This document shows positions 15,784-24,602 of a stretch of DNA of 64,000 nt, piece by piece. Position 1 is the first letter of the stretch. Each line of letters begins with the position of its first letter. A model generated the notes under the pieces. The model was given only the letters and a program-made list of their open reading frames with translations, searched no databases and was not told the DNA's origin. This DNA comes from Halonatronomonas betaini. GTDB lineage: Bacteria > Bacillota > Halanaerobiia > Halanaerobiales > Halarsenatibacteraceae. The DNA lies in the NCBI RefSeq assembly GCF_015666175.1, contig NZ_JADPIE010000001.1, positions 191,741-255,740 on the forward strand. Reading direction: 5' to 3'. The position numbers were made by a program, and so were the translations under genes.

Positions 15784-15813
15784 TTGCAGTAATCAATGTT
15801 TATAGGATATAAT
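15784..15813 (+). promoter_or_regulatory. Candidate promoter of the Gate-domain membrane protein gene
   Basis: TTGCAG (15784-15789), an 18-nt spacer and a consensus TATAAT (15808-15813). The -35 box lies inside the left arm of an inverted repeat whose right arm overlaps the SD of the gene (see findings). Confidence 0.5.
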
Positions 15814-15860
15814 AAAAGTGTTGATTTTCACAAAACTTTGATCCTGCAAGGAGGAGAATA

Positions 15861-17078
15861 ATGTCAGTTAATAAAACTGGTAAATTCAAAAAAAAATATG
15901 ATGACTTAGGTGATAATAAAAATAAGTTGCCTTTTTTATATTTTTTAGTTGATTATCTCGATACTATATTATTTTTGTCAATAATAACTGTATTTTTTGG
16001 CTATACAGGCAGTATAATGGGGATTGATAATCTATTTTCAACTTTATTTAATACTTCCTATGAATTATTAATAGATACTGTTTTTTATATTATGGCGATA
16101 GCAGTTTTAGCTGGTGCATTTGGTAAGATGGCTTCAGAATTTAGAGTGATAAAATTATTAAATTTTATATTTGCACCGTTAATGAAACCGCTATATAAAT
16201 TACCTGGGGTTTCATTTTTAGGGATTGTTACGACTTATTTATCTGATAATCCTGCAATAATTTCCCTGGCTAAAGAGGATGATTATCTTGGGTATTTTAA
16301 AGAGGAAGATATCCCTCTGCTTTGCAATTTAGGGACAGCTTTTGGTATGGGATTAATTCTGACAACATTTATGGCTGGTCTGGGATTTTTCAAAGAGGCA
16401 TTAATTGGTAATGTCGGAGCAGTTGCCGGTAGTATAGTTAGTGTCAGGTTAATGCGTTATCAAATCAAAAAGAAACCTGTTGATGATAATGAACTCAAAG
16501 TCATTGAAACCAGTAATGTTTCAAAGGATAAGTTTAATCAGGCTGAGGACAACAAGGGCTTAAATAATTTTTTTGAAAGGCTTTTATCAGCAATGCTTGA
16601 AGGTGGAAAACAGGGGGTAGAGATTGGTTTAAGTATAATTCCTGGCGTTTTAGTAATATGTACTTTAATTATGGTTCTTACTTTTGGTCCAGCAGATCCA
16701 TCTGCGGGCTTTCAGGGAGAAGCATTTGAAGGGGTCAGACTTCTTCCAAGAATAGGGGAATTACTTTCACCTATATTAAGACCTTTACTTGGCTTTTCAA
16801 GCCCTGAAGCTATTGCTTTTCCAATAACTGCACTTGGTGCTGTTGGAGCAGCTTTAAGTTTAATTCCTACATTTTTATCCAGTGGGCTAATATCAGGCCA
16901 TGAAATTGCGGTTTTTACTGCTATAGGTATGTGCTGGAGTGGATTTTTAAGTACTCATGTGGCAATGTTAGATGCTTTAAATAGAAGGCCTTTAATATCA
17001 AGAGCAATCTTTAGCCATTTTTGTGGTGGAATAATGGCTGGTATTACAGCTAATCTATTATTTAGGTTATTAGCTTGA
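15861..17078 (+). CDS. Gate-domain (nucleoside-recognition-like) membrane protein, CD0519/CD1768-like
   Basis: A polytopic membrane protein of 405 residues with about nine hydrophobic segments. The central block FAPLMKPLYKLPG-VSFLGIVTTYLSDNPA and the second-half segment LLSPILRPLLGFSSPEAIAFP are the paired repeats of the Gate (nucleoside recognition) family. From memory this combination fits the CD0519/CD1768 family of Clostridia, whose substrate is not known. A charged cytosolic loop lies in the middle (about residues 200-250). It has its own likely promoter and the strong SD AAGGAGGAG, and a terminator follows it. Confidence 0.65.
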   Translation: MSVNKTGKFKKKYDDLGDNKNKLPFLYFLVDYLDTILFLSIITVFFGYTGSIMGIDNLFSTLFNTSYELLIDTVFYIMAIAVLAGAFGKMASEFRVIKLLNFIFAPLMKPLYKLPGVSFLGIVTTYLSDNPAIISLAKEDDYLGYFKEEDIPLLCNLGTAFGMGLILTTFMAGLGFFKEALIGNVGAVAGSIVSVRLMRYQIKKKPVDDNELKVIETSNVSKDKFNQAEDNKGLNNFFERLLSAMLEGGKQGVEIGLSIIPGVLVICTLIMVLTFGPADPSAGFQGEAFEGVRLLPRIGELLSPILRPLLGFSSPEAIAFPITALGAVGAALSLIPTFLSSGLISGHEIAVFTAIGMCWSGFLSTHVAMLDALNRRPLISRAIFSHFCGGIMAGITANLLFRLLA

Positions 17079-17131
17079 TTAATATAATTTACAGTAGTAC
17101 AATATAATTAGAACTTTTTAGTGATTATTTG

Positions 17132-17157
17132 AGTGGGCATAGGCTGTCCACTTTTAT
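17132..17157 (+). terminator. Rho-independent terminator
   Basis: AGTGGGCA (17132-17139) pairs with TGTCCACT (17145-17152), with one G-U pair and a 5-nt loop, then a TTTATTTA tail. It lies between the Gate-domain gene and the DUF445 gene. Confidence 0.6.
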
Positions 17158-17178
17158 TTATTATCAGGGGGAATTTTT

Positions 17179-20100
17179 GTGGGCTTATTAAATCTATTCT
17201 TAAATATAATAGCAGGTGCAGCAAATGGATATATAACAAATGATGTTGCTGTTAAAATGTTATTTCAAAAGATTGGCCCCTTTGGAGGAGTACTTGAAAA
17301 GACCCGTGAAGAGTTTATATATAATTTGAGTGAACTGGTTGAAAGAGAAATTATCAATCATGATACCCTGGCAGGAGAAATAAATAATAAAGAGTTTAAA
17401 GAAAACCTTGTTATATTAATAGAAGATTTTCTTATGAATGAATTACCAGAGGTTATAAGTGATATAAAGTTATCGGATTTACCTGAAGTTGAATCAACCA
17501 AAGATGGTTTTGTTGAAATATTATCTGATGAAGATATGATTTTTGACTTATTGATTAGTATATCTAAAAATACCAGTTTTGATCAATTTATTAGTTATAA
17601 GCAGTTTGATAACATTTTCAAAGAATTTCTTTTAATTCTTGCAGAACTTACTAATGATGAAGAATTAATGAATGAATATGTTGATTTTATAAGGGGATTT
17701 TTATTGGATATAAAAGTAAAAGATTCTGAGTATGGAGTATTGATTGATGATTTTCAAGAAGAATTAATTAAAAATGAGGTTGAAATAAAAAGAGCTTTAA
17801 ATTCTTTAATAAAAGAACTGGGTATTAGAAAGATAATAGAAACTAAATTACATGAAGTTTATGAAAGACCTTTAGATTCTATTATTAATGATTTTAGAAA
17901 AGAAAATGAAGAAACAGACTTTGGCATAATGGATAATATTTATGAATTTTTGATAAGCCCGGAAGGTAAAGAGTTAGGAGTTGAAGTTAGCTCTGCTTTT
18001 ATTAATTCATTAGAAAAAGTTAACCTGACATTACCAGAAATATTTGGAGAAACATGGGATGAAGAGTTGACACCTTTATTAGCAAATGAATTGCCAGTTA
18101 TAATTCATGAATTTTTAAAATGGTTACAGGAACATAAAGATGAACTGGAAGATTTAGTGGATGAAACAATTGGAGAAATATTAGAGAATAATAGAGGTTT
18201 AAAAAATAATTTAAAACAGGTTTTATATAAGGCTTTATCAGGAAAAGTAGCCTCGAGATATGGTTTGATCGGTAGATTGCTTAAATCATTTTCTGAAGAT
18301 GATAATTTAGATAAAATAGCATTCGAACTGGCAGAAAAAATCAGGGTAGTCCTATCAAATAGGGAATTAGGCTGGTATGTTAGCAGAATTAATAAATTAG
18401 AATTAGGAGATGCCGGCGATTGGTATGATAAAATAATTAATATAATTTATAAATGGTTTAAAAATAGCCCCTCTAACAAAGTATATACTAGTTTATCTTT
18501 AAAAAACATTTTAGGTCCTGCGCCACTGCAACTTTTTATTAACCAAATTGATAATTTAATGATTAATTTGATAACTGGATTTTTCCAAGGTGAAAGATTC
18601 AAAGAATTTATGATTGAGTTTTTAAATGAAATAGATATTTATAAGTGGTTAAAGAATTTTGTTATAAACATTGATTTTAAAAGTATTTTAAGGGGCAAAA
18701 ATTTTGAGGACTTAAGTTTTAAACTTTATGAAAAGTCTGGAACTTATAATTTAGATTCTATAATACCAGATCAAACCTATTCTAATTTATCAAGAAAAAT
18801 TAGTTTTCATATAAATAATAGAGTTAATGATATTTTTGATCAATATAGTTCAGAAGAAATTAACGATATCTTAGATAAAACAAAGTTGAGTAATAGTTAT
18901 CACCAAATTGCAGACAAGTTAGCAAATTCATTGATAGATATGGCAGAAAATAATCTTGATCAATTATTATCAGGCAAAATAAGCCAGGTTGTATCTGATA
19001 ATTTAATAGATTTATCTGCAGAAGATATGAGAGAAGTGGTTGAAGGTTTTATAGGGAAAGAGCTTAAACCGTTGACTTATTTTGGAGGAATGCTTGGAGG
19101 CTTAGCAGGGTTAATATTAAATATTTTTGGTGGAGGTATTTTCTCTGGTGCAGGCATTACCTCTATCTTACCAGCTATGCTTTTATTTGGATTTGTTGGC
19201 TATATAACTAACGTTATAGCTATCTGGATGATTTTTAGGCCATATAAACCTGTAAGCTTAGCCGGTAAAAAGATGCCCTTTACACCTGGTTTGTTTGCAA
19301 GGAATCAGGATAGATTTGCAGAAACATTAGGTGATTTTGTTCAAAACGAATTACTGGAACCATATCGAATAAATAGATTATTGAAAGAAGATAGAGATGA
19401 ATACCAGAAAGCTTTTAAGGAAAATATAATAGATAAAGACTATAGAAGATTAAGAGCAATTTTAAAGCTTTTAAGCTCAGATTTTGCATTAAAAATTTCA
19501 GAAAAAATTACAGATAAATTTGAATTTATTATTAATAGTAATCTTGAATTGTTAGTACAGGAATTTAATAATTTAGAGTTTAGTTCAGATGAAATAAATA
19601 ATTTTTTAAGAGATTTTTTTAGTGAATTTATAAATACTGATGGGAAAATTGCAGCTTATTTATCAAAATTACTTGAATCGATTTTGAATAATGATAACAA
19701 TTTGAGCTTGTATTTTGATAAAGATTTTATGAATGAAATAACAAAAAATTTAGTAGATGATATTTTTGATCAAATAAAATATGATTTTAATTCAGAAGAA
19801 ATGTTTTTAGATTTTACTAATTTCAAAAAGGATTATCGAATTGAGATGTTAATCAAAGATTATTTCTCAAATAAATCATTAAAAGAAATTTTTCCATTAA
19901 GTACCCGGAGGAGTTTAAATAATTTTATTACAGATTATGTCTTAAACATTATAAGAAGTGGTGGATTAATTAAACTTATTTCAAATTTGAAAATTAAGGA
20001 TAGATCAGCAGGTGAAAATGAGAGAGCTTTTAAATTAAGCCTTGATAAATTTCTTACTGATGAATATAGCTCTATCCAAATATTTATTATTGAAAGAATA

Positions 20101-21237
20101 ATAGGATTAATAAAATCATATAGAGGACAGCTTAAAGAATTTTCTACTGAGATTTTAGAAGAGGAATTAATAGCGGGAGATGAAGAAAGTAATTGGTTAT
20201 CACAGGCATTGTTTAGAGGTGCCTATCGATTTACTGGTAGTAAAGAGACAGTTGATGAATTAGTTGATATTCTAATAGATGAAAAATTGCCTTATTTTAT
20301 TTATGAAAATCAAAAAGAATTAGAAAATAATTTTAGGCCTTTGATTTTTAACGGAATAAATAGACTGGCAAAAAATTTCTGGGACTTAACTAACAGGGAT
20401 GACTGGCAAATATTGATAGATAAATTATTTGTCAGGCCTGAACTAGCAAGAACAATCACAGTATACACTAAAGAATTTATTGCTAATTGCTGGAATATAA
20501 GACTCCCGGAATTTGAATTTGATTTTGCTGATTCAGAGAGGAATTATGAAGACTTTTTAAATGATTTTAAAAACAGGTTGGTTTTTAATATAATAGATAA
20601 TGAGCAGGTATCTAAAAATCATATTATCAATCTTTTTGAAATAATATCTGGTTCTATTTTTAATAGTCAAAGCCCTGCCGTAATTTTTAGCTCTCTGACA
20701 GGCTTGAATCCCTTAAATAAAGGCAATTTAAAGCGGATTATACAGCCAATAATTGAAAAAAGGAATAATGAAATTAAAATGGTTTCAGATAATACAATAA
20801 AAACAATAGCGAATATAGAAAAACTAAAAAGCCCAACTAATTTGTTTATAGAGGAAGAATTAATTGATGACATTCTTGCTATGAGTAAAATTATATCAAA
20901 AAATCATGAACTAGAACTTTCTATAATAGATTCACTTGATAATTATATTTCTAATGAAGCAGGCCATTTAAATCGATATTTTTCTGTTGAGACAATAAAT
21001 CATTTATCTGATTATTTTATTGAAGCAGGCTTTAATAGTCTAGAAAATCATTTTCAATCATTACTTAATTCCATTGCAATTAAAGATGTTGCTATAAATC
21101 AGGTACAATTAATGGAAGCAGAGGCTATTGAGGATTTATTTAATAGTTTTGCCGGTTCGTATCTTATTAGACTTAAAATGTATGGCTGGTCAGGATCAGT
21201 TTTTGGATTATTAACTGGTTTAATTACTGGCATCTAA
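17179..21237 (+). CDS. Giant tandem DUF445-family membrane protein (1,352 aa)
   Basis: The DUF445 signature G-Y-I-T-N-x-x-A-x-x-M-x-F occurs twice: near the N-terminus (ANGYITNDVAVKMLF) and around residue 675 (FVGYITNVIAIWMIF). Each follows a hydrophobic segment and leads into a long, charged helical region. A last hydrophobic segment (GSVFGLLTGLITGI) ends the protein. Usual DUF445 proteins (YheB-like) are about 400 residues, so this is a duplicated and greatly extended member. Their function is unknown. The long helical parts predict an elongated structure anchored at the membrane in three places. The start is GTG 17179 behind CAGGGGG. The whole frame is intact over 4 kb. Confidence 0.75.
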   Translation: MGLLNLFLNIIAGAANGYITNDVAVKMLFQKIGPFGGVLEKTREEFIYNLSELVEREIINHDTLAGEINNKEFKENLVILIEDFLMNELPEVISDIKLSDLPEVESTKDGFVEILSDEDMIFDLLISISKNTSFDQFISYKQFDNIFKEFLLILAELTNDEELMNEYVDFIRGFLLDIKVKDSEYGVLIDDFQEELIKNEVEIKRALNSLIKELGIRKIIETKLHEVYERPLDSIINDFRKENEETDFGIMDNIYEFLISPEGKELGVEVSSAFINSLEKVNLTLPEIFGETWDEELTPLLANELPVIIHEFLKWLQEHKDELEDLVDETIGEILENNRGLKNNLKQVLYKALSGKVASRYGLIGRLLKSFSEDDNLDKIAFELAEKIRVVLSNRELGWYVSRINKLELGDAGDWYDKIINIIYKWFKNSPSNKVYTSLSLKNILGPAPLQLFINQIDNLMINLITGFFQGERFKEFMIEFLNEIDIYKWLKNFVINIDFKSILRGKNFEDLSFKLYEKSGTYNLDSIIPDQTYSNLSRKISFHINNRVNDIFDQYSSEEINDILDKTKLSNSYHQIADKLANSLIDMAENNLDQLLSGKISQVVSDNLIDLSAEDMREVVEGFIGKELKPLTYFGGMLGGLAGLILNIFGGGIFSGAGITSILPAMLLFGFVGYITNVIAIWMIFRPYKPVSLAGKKMPFTPGLFARNQDRFAETLGDFVQNELLEPYRINRLLKEDRDEYQKAFKENIIDKDYRRLRAILKLLSSDFALKISEKITDKFEFIINSNLELLVQEFNNLEFSSDEINNFLRDFFSEFINTDGKIAAYLSKLLESILNNDNNLSLYFDKDFMNEITKNLVDDIFDQIKYDFNSEEMFLDFTNFKKDYRIEMLIKDYFSNKSLKEIFPLSTRRSLNNFITDYVLNIIRSGGLIKLISNLKIKDRSAGENERAFKLSLDKFLTDEYSSIQIFIIERIIGLIKSYRGQLKEFSTEILEEELIAGDEESNWLSQALFRGAYRFTGSKETVDELVDILIDEKLPYFIYENQKELENNFRPLIFNGINRLAKNFWDLTNRDDWQILIDKLFVRPELARTITVYTKEFIANCWNIRLPEFEFDFADSERNYEDFLNDFKNRLVFNIIDNEQVSKNHIINLFEIISGSIFNSQSPAVIFSSLTGLNPLNKGNLKRIIQPIIEKRNNEIKMVSDNTIKTIANIEKLKSPTNLFIEEELIDDILAMSKIISKNHELELSIIDSLDNYISNEAGHLNRYFSVETINHLSDYFIEAGFNSLENHFQSLLNSIAIKDVAINQVQLMEAEAIEDLFNSFAGSYLIRLKMYGWSGSVFGLLTGLITGI

Positions 21238-21310
21238 GATTAATAATTAGTACTTTATAGCAGGATTAATTATATTTATCAAGAAATAATTATAAAGGGA
21301 GGCGATTATT

Positions 21311-22012
21311 ATGGCAACTAAAGTAAGATGGTTAGGACATGCTTTTTTTGAAATAACGACTCAACATGATAAGACAATATTGATTGATCCTTACATTGAA
21401 GAGAATCCTGCAACTCCAGAAGGTGTTATACCAGATGAAGCTGACATGATTCTAATTACTCATGACCATTTTGATCATCTTGAATCTGTAGCATCTTTAT
21501 TAGGTCCTGAAGGTATAATCTTTGCTCAACCTGAAATTATAACTAAAATTCAAAATGAAAACCCGGAATTAGAAGATAGTAATTTTGTTAATGAAGGTAT
21601 TGGTATGAATATTGGTGGCACTGTTGAGCATGAAGGAATAAAAATAACTATGGTACAGGCCTTCCATTCATCAGGTGAAGGAAGTCCGGCTGGTTTTGTA
21701 ATTAGATTGACCGATGGAAAGACAATTTATTATGCAGGAGATACTGGCGTATTCTCAAGTATGGAACTGTTTAACGAACTTTATGATATCAACCTTGCTT
21801 TATTGCCAATAGGATCTGTTTTTACAATGGATCCTGCTCAAGCAGCTGTTGCTACTCGCTTGTTGCAAGCTGATGTTGTAATACCCATGCATTATGGCAC
21901 TTTCCCAATTCTTGTTGAGAGTGCAGATAGTTTTATTGAGATGGTTAAGAGAGAAGCCCCGGAAACAGTAGTAGAACCGATTAATCCTGGAGAGAGCTAT
22001 TTATTAAAATAA
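21311..22012 (+). CDS. UPF0173 metal-dependent hydrolase (metallo-beta-lactamase fold)
   Basis: A 233-residue cytosolic protein with the UPF0173 start VRWLGHAFFEI, the metal motif ITHDHFDHL, the YYAGDTGVFSSM segment and PMHYGTFP with its conserved His. These residues form a two-metal site in this family, but no substrate has been fixed for it. The length matches the family. SD AAGGGAGG precedes the ATG. The gene stands 28 bp before the nitroreductase gene, so the two may be cotranscribed. Confidence 0.9.
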   Translation: MATKVRWLGHAFFEITTQHDKTILIDPYIEENPATPEGVIPDEADMILITHDHFDHLESVASLLGPEGIIFAQPEIITKIQNENPELEDSNFVNEGIGMNIGGTVEHEGIKITMVQAFHSSGEGSPAGFVIRLTDGKTIYYAGDTGVFSSMELFNELYDINLALLPIGSVFTMDPAQAAVATRLLQADVVIPMHYGTFPILVESADSFIEMVKREAPETVVEPINPGESYLLK

Positions 22013-22040
22013 AAAGAGATAATTAGGGAGATGGCATTTT

Positions 22041-22682
22041 ATGAGTCAGTCAAAATTACCTCAAATAGATTACTTTGATGTATTAAATAATAGGCGTTCA
22101 GTCTTTTCTTTTGATCCTGATAAAGACTTAGAGGATGATTTACTCCGGAAAATAATTAATAAAGCAACATTAGCACCTTCCAGTTATAATCTTCAGCCCT
22201 GGAGAGTTTTAGCTGTAAAGAGCCAGAGGATGAGAGAGAAAGTTTATGAAAAAGCCTGTTCTCAGCAAAAAGTCTTAGATGCACCGGTTTTATTAGTTGT
22301 TTTAGGAGATAAAGATGGTTATTTCAGGGAAAATCCTGCCTGGGAAGTGAAAAAAGAGTTAGGAAAAGTGGATGAGGATAAGATAGAAAAGATCATAAAG
22401 CATAATGATAATGTAACCTATAACACTCCAGAAAAAAAACTAGCATTTGCTATTAGAAATAGTTCTTTATTAGCAATGTCAATAATGCTTACAGCTAAAG
22501 CATTTGGAGTTGATACTCATCCAATGATTGGTTTTAAGCCAGATAAAATTAGGGAGATATTTGAGATTGAAGATAAAATAGAAATCAATATGTTGATTTC
22601 AGTTGGCTATCATGACTCTACACACCAATTAAAGCCCAGGGAAGAAAGGCTTAGTTATGAACAGATAGTTACTGAATATTAA
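22041..22682 (+). CDS. Nitroreductase-family NAD(P)H:FMN oxidoreductase
   Basis: A 213-residue flavin reductase-type protein. The FMN-binding start DVLNNRRSVFSFDPD and the segment ATLAPSSYNLQPWRVLAV are the classic nitroreductase motifs. The C-terminal DTHPMIGFKPDKI and the INMLISVGYHD strand complete the fold. The physiological substrate (quinones, nitro compounds, flavin) cannot be told. It sits between the UPF0173 and deacetylase genes with short gaps. Confidence 0.88.
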   Translation: MSQSKLPQIDYFDVLNNRRSVFSFDPDKDLEDDLLRKIINKATLAPSSYNLQPWRVLAVKSQRMREKVYEKACSQQKVLDAPVLLVVLGDKDGYFRENPAWEVKKELGKVDEDKIEKIIKHNDNVTYNTPEKKLAFAIRNSSLLAMSIMLTAKAFGVDTHPMIGFKPDKIREIFEIEDKIEINMLISVGYHDSTHQLKPREERLSYEQIVTEY

Positions 22683-22703
22683 ATTGTAAAGGATAGGTAT
22701 TAG

Positions 22704-23681
22704 ATGAATAAAAATAAAATTATATTAGTTTTCATTATATTTACTATCACAATATTTATTGCTGCAACTACAACCTATTTTATTCAGGCTTATAGGTTTC
22801 AGCGTTTTCAAGAGGCTGAGAAAAATGTTTATAACTCCAGCCTTTCTAATGAGGCTGTTGATAGTAGTAATGATACAGCTATTGAAAAAGAGGATAATAA
22901 GGAAACAGAAACTATAGAAAAAGAGATGTCTGATAATAATAAGAGTAATGGTTCCGCTGATGAGGTTATGACTAGTTCAGATGAAGATGAGATATTGGAA
23001 GAAGCTATTATGCCTGAAGATAGAGAAAATGAATTTGTTGATAGAGTAAGAAGACAGGCTGAAGAATTTCCTGATATATTTTATCTTCAGGGAGGCTTTA
23101 AACCAAAAGTCGCAATTAGTTTTGATGATGGTCCTAATCCTCATCATACTCCTGGTATTTTAGAAGTTTTAAATCATTATAATGTCCCTGCAACTTTTTT
23201 TGTCTTAGGTTCTCAGGTTGAATATCATCCAGAAATCTTAAGAGATATTCACCATAATGGTCATGAGGTTGCCAACCATTCATATACACATGCTAATTTT
23301 GCCAGTATTACAATTGAGCAGGTAACTCAAGAAATAGAGAGAACTAATGATATAATTGAAAGGCAAATAGGTTATAGGCCTGAAATTATTAGGCCTCCCT
23401 ATGGATCTATAAATGATTCTCAGTTGGATTATTTTAGTGATAAAAATTATAAGTTTGTTAATTGGTCTCTTGATACTATGGATTGGAACGAAGATGTTAA
23501 TGATCCTGAAATAATGGCATCAAGGGTTAAAAGATTATTACATCCTGGAGCAATTATACTTTTACATGATGGCGGTGGAGATAGGACAAATACAGTTAAA
23601 GTATTACCTGATTTAATTGAATATATTGAAGAATTTGGTTATGAATTGGTTACTGTATCTGAATTATTACAGGATGATTAA
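22704..23681 (+). CDS. Membrane-anchored polysaccharide deacetylase (CE4, NodB domain)
   Basis: Removes acetyl groups from a cell-envelope polysaccharide, probably peptidoglycan. One N-terminal membrane segment (IILVFIIFTITIFIAATTTY) is followed by an acidic, low-complexity linker of about 85 residues and a NodB domain. All five CE4 motifs are present: SFDDGP with the catalytic Asp, HEVANHSYTH with the metal histidines, RPPYG, DTMDW, and LLHDGGG. It is therefore expected to be an active zinc enzyme on the outer face of the membrane. No SD is strong here (AAAGGATAGG). It may be the last gene of the unit starting at 21311. Confidence 0.9.
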   Translation: MNKNKIILVFIIFTITIFIAATTTYFIQAYRFQRFQEAEKNVYNSSLSNEAVDSSNDTAIEKEDNKETETIEKEMSDNNKSNGSADEVMTSSDEDEILEEAIMPEDRENEFVDRVRRQAEEFPDIFYLQGGFKPKVAISFDDGPNPHHTPGILEVLNHYNVPATFFVLGSQVEYHPEILRDIHHNGHEVANHSYTHANFASITIEQVTQEIERTNDIIERQIGYRPEIIRPPYGSINDSQLDYFSDKNYKFVNWSLDTMDWNEDVNDPEIMASRVKRLLHPGAIILLHDGGGDRTNTVKVLPDLIEYIEEFGYELVTVSELLQDD

Positions 23682-23788
23682 TACTGTAAAGTATTCTCTA
23701 TAAGGTTATCTCCATGGTTAATATATAGTAGTTTAATTAAACTAGAGGATATAAGAATTAGATACAGTGATGAATATGGTAAAGAGGG

Positions 23789-23816
23789 GAAAACCGGGGA
23801 TTAATTCCCGGTTTTC
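23789..23816 (+). terminator. Bidirectional terminator between convergent genes
   Basis: GAAAACCGGG (23789-23798) and CCCGGTTTTC (23807-23816) form a perfect 10-bp stem with an 8-nt loop, flanked by A and T runs. It separates the deacetylase gene from the leftward tetR-type gene, whose stop lies in the loop/right arm. Confidence 0.8.
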
Positions 23817-24412
23817 TTGATTGCATTCCAGAAAAAATCTAAATGTTGCTCTGTTTTTCTTTTTAATTTTTCGCTTTCTTCTAAAGAATAATTTCTAAGA
23901 ATATGTTCGAATTCATTAAAGATTAAATAGCCTAAAAACTCTTCAGTTAAGATTTCAGTTTCAATATCTTTAATATCTCCAAAATCTTTCATTTTATTGA
24001 ATGCTCTGTTAAAAAAGTAACGCAGATCTTTTAAAAATCGCCTTCTCAAGATAGAACGAACAGGTTCTCTAGTATGTTCTCTTATTAAAATTCTAAAGAA
24101 ATCTCGTTCGTCTTTATCAAGGCTTAACCTGTAATATTCTTCTATAACTTTTTCAAGAAAATCGCGACCATCTTTCATATCTCTGATTAGTTTTTCTTGT
24201 CTGAGTCTGGTGGCGATAGTTACAGGACCATATTTTTTAAATAGTTTTAATAATATATCTTCTTTATTTTTAAAATGATTATAAATCGAACTCTGTTGAA
24301 TCCCGACAGATGAGGCTATATCCCTCATAGAAGTTCCATCATATCCTTTAGCAGCAAAAGCATGCAATGATGTTTTTAATATTTTTTTATCCATATCAGT
24401 TCTTTGTGCCAT
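23801..24412 (-). CDS. TetR/AcrR-family transcriptional regulator
   Basis: The N-terminal helix-turn-helix is clear: ILKTSLHAFAAKGYDGTSMR, then IASSVGIQQSSIYNHFKNKE, which is the TetR recognition helix pattern. The rest is an all-helical ligand domain without a recognisable specificity. ATG 24412 is used (203 aa), because AAAGGAGGAT lies upstream on this strand; the longer frame from 24457 is not needed. The gene is divergent from the RnfD-FDH operon, and a long inverted repeat lies between them. The regulator probably controls itself and that operon. Confidence 0.88.
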   Translation of the reverse strand: MAQRTDMDKKILKTSLHAFAAKGYDGTSMRDIASSVGIQQSSIYNHFKNKEDILLKLFKKYGPVTIATRLRQEKLIRDMKDGRDFLEKVIEEYYRLSLDKDERDFFRILIREHTREPVRSILRRRFLKDLRYFFNRAFNKMKDFGDIKDIETEILTEEFLGYLIFNEFEHILRNYSLEESEKLKRKTEQHLDFFWNAIKKTGN

Positions 24413-24461
24413 AATATTTATCCTCCTTTGAAAACATAATATAATTATATCATACATACAA

Positions 24462-24494
24462 GAAAAATTAATTGCAAAATAAATTAATTTTTTC
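24462..24494. promoter_or_regulatory. Inverted repeat, candidate TetR-family operator
   Basis: GAAAAATTAATT (24462-24473) and AATTAATTTTTTC (24482-24494) are inverted copies (one extra T) with an 8-nt spacer. The site lies between the divergent tetR gene and the redox operon, just upstream of a candidate -35 box for the latter. Its AT-richness weakens the case. Confidence 0.45.
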
Positions 24495-24509
24495 TCATTA
24501 AAAAAAGGA

Positions 24510-24538
24510 TTTATGGCTTTTATCTAGAAATGTATATG
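24510..24538 (+). promoter_or_regulatory. Candidate promoter of the RnfD-FDH operon
   Basis: TTTATG (24510-24515), a 17-nt spacer and TATATG (24533-24538), 64 bp before the ATG. Both boxes are partial matches. Confidence 0.35.
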
Positions 24539-24602
24539 TGAAGTTAAGTTTAAATATTCACAAGTGGAGTTATTATTTAATATTATTTGGGAGGGATTAT
24601 TG

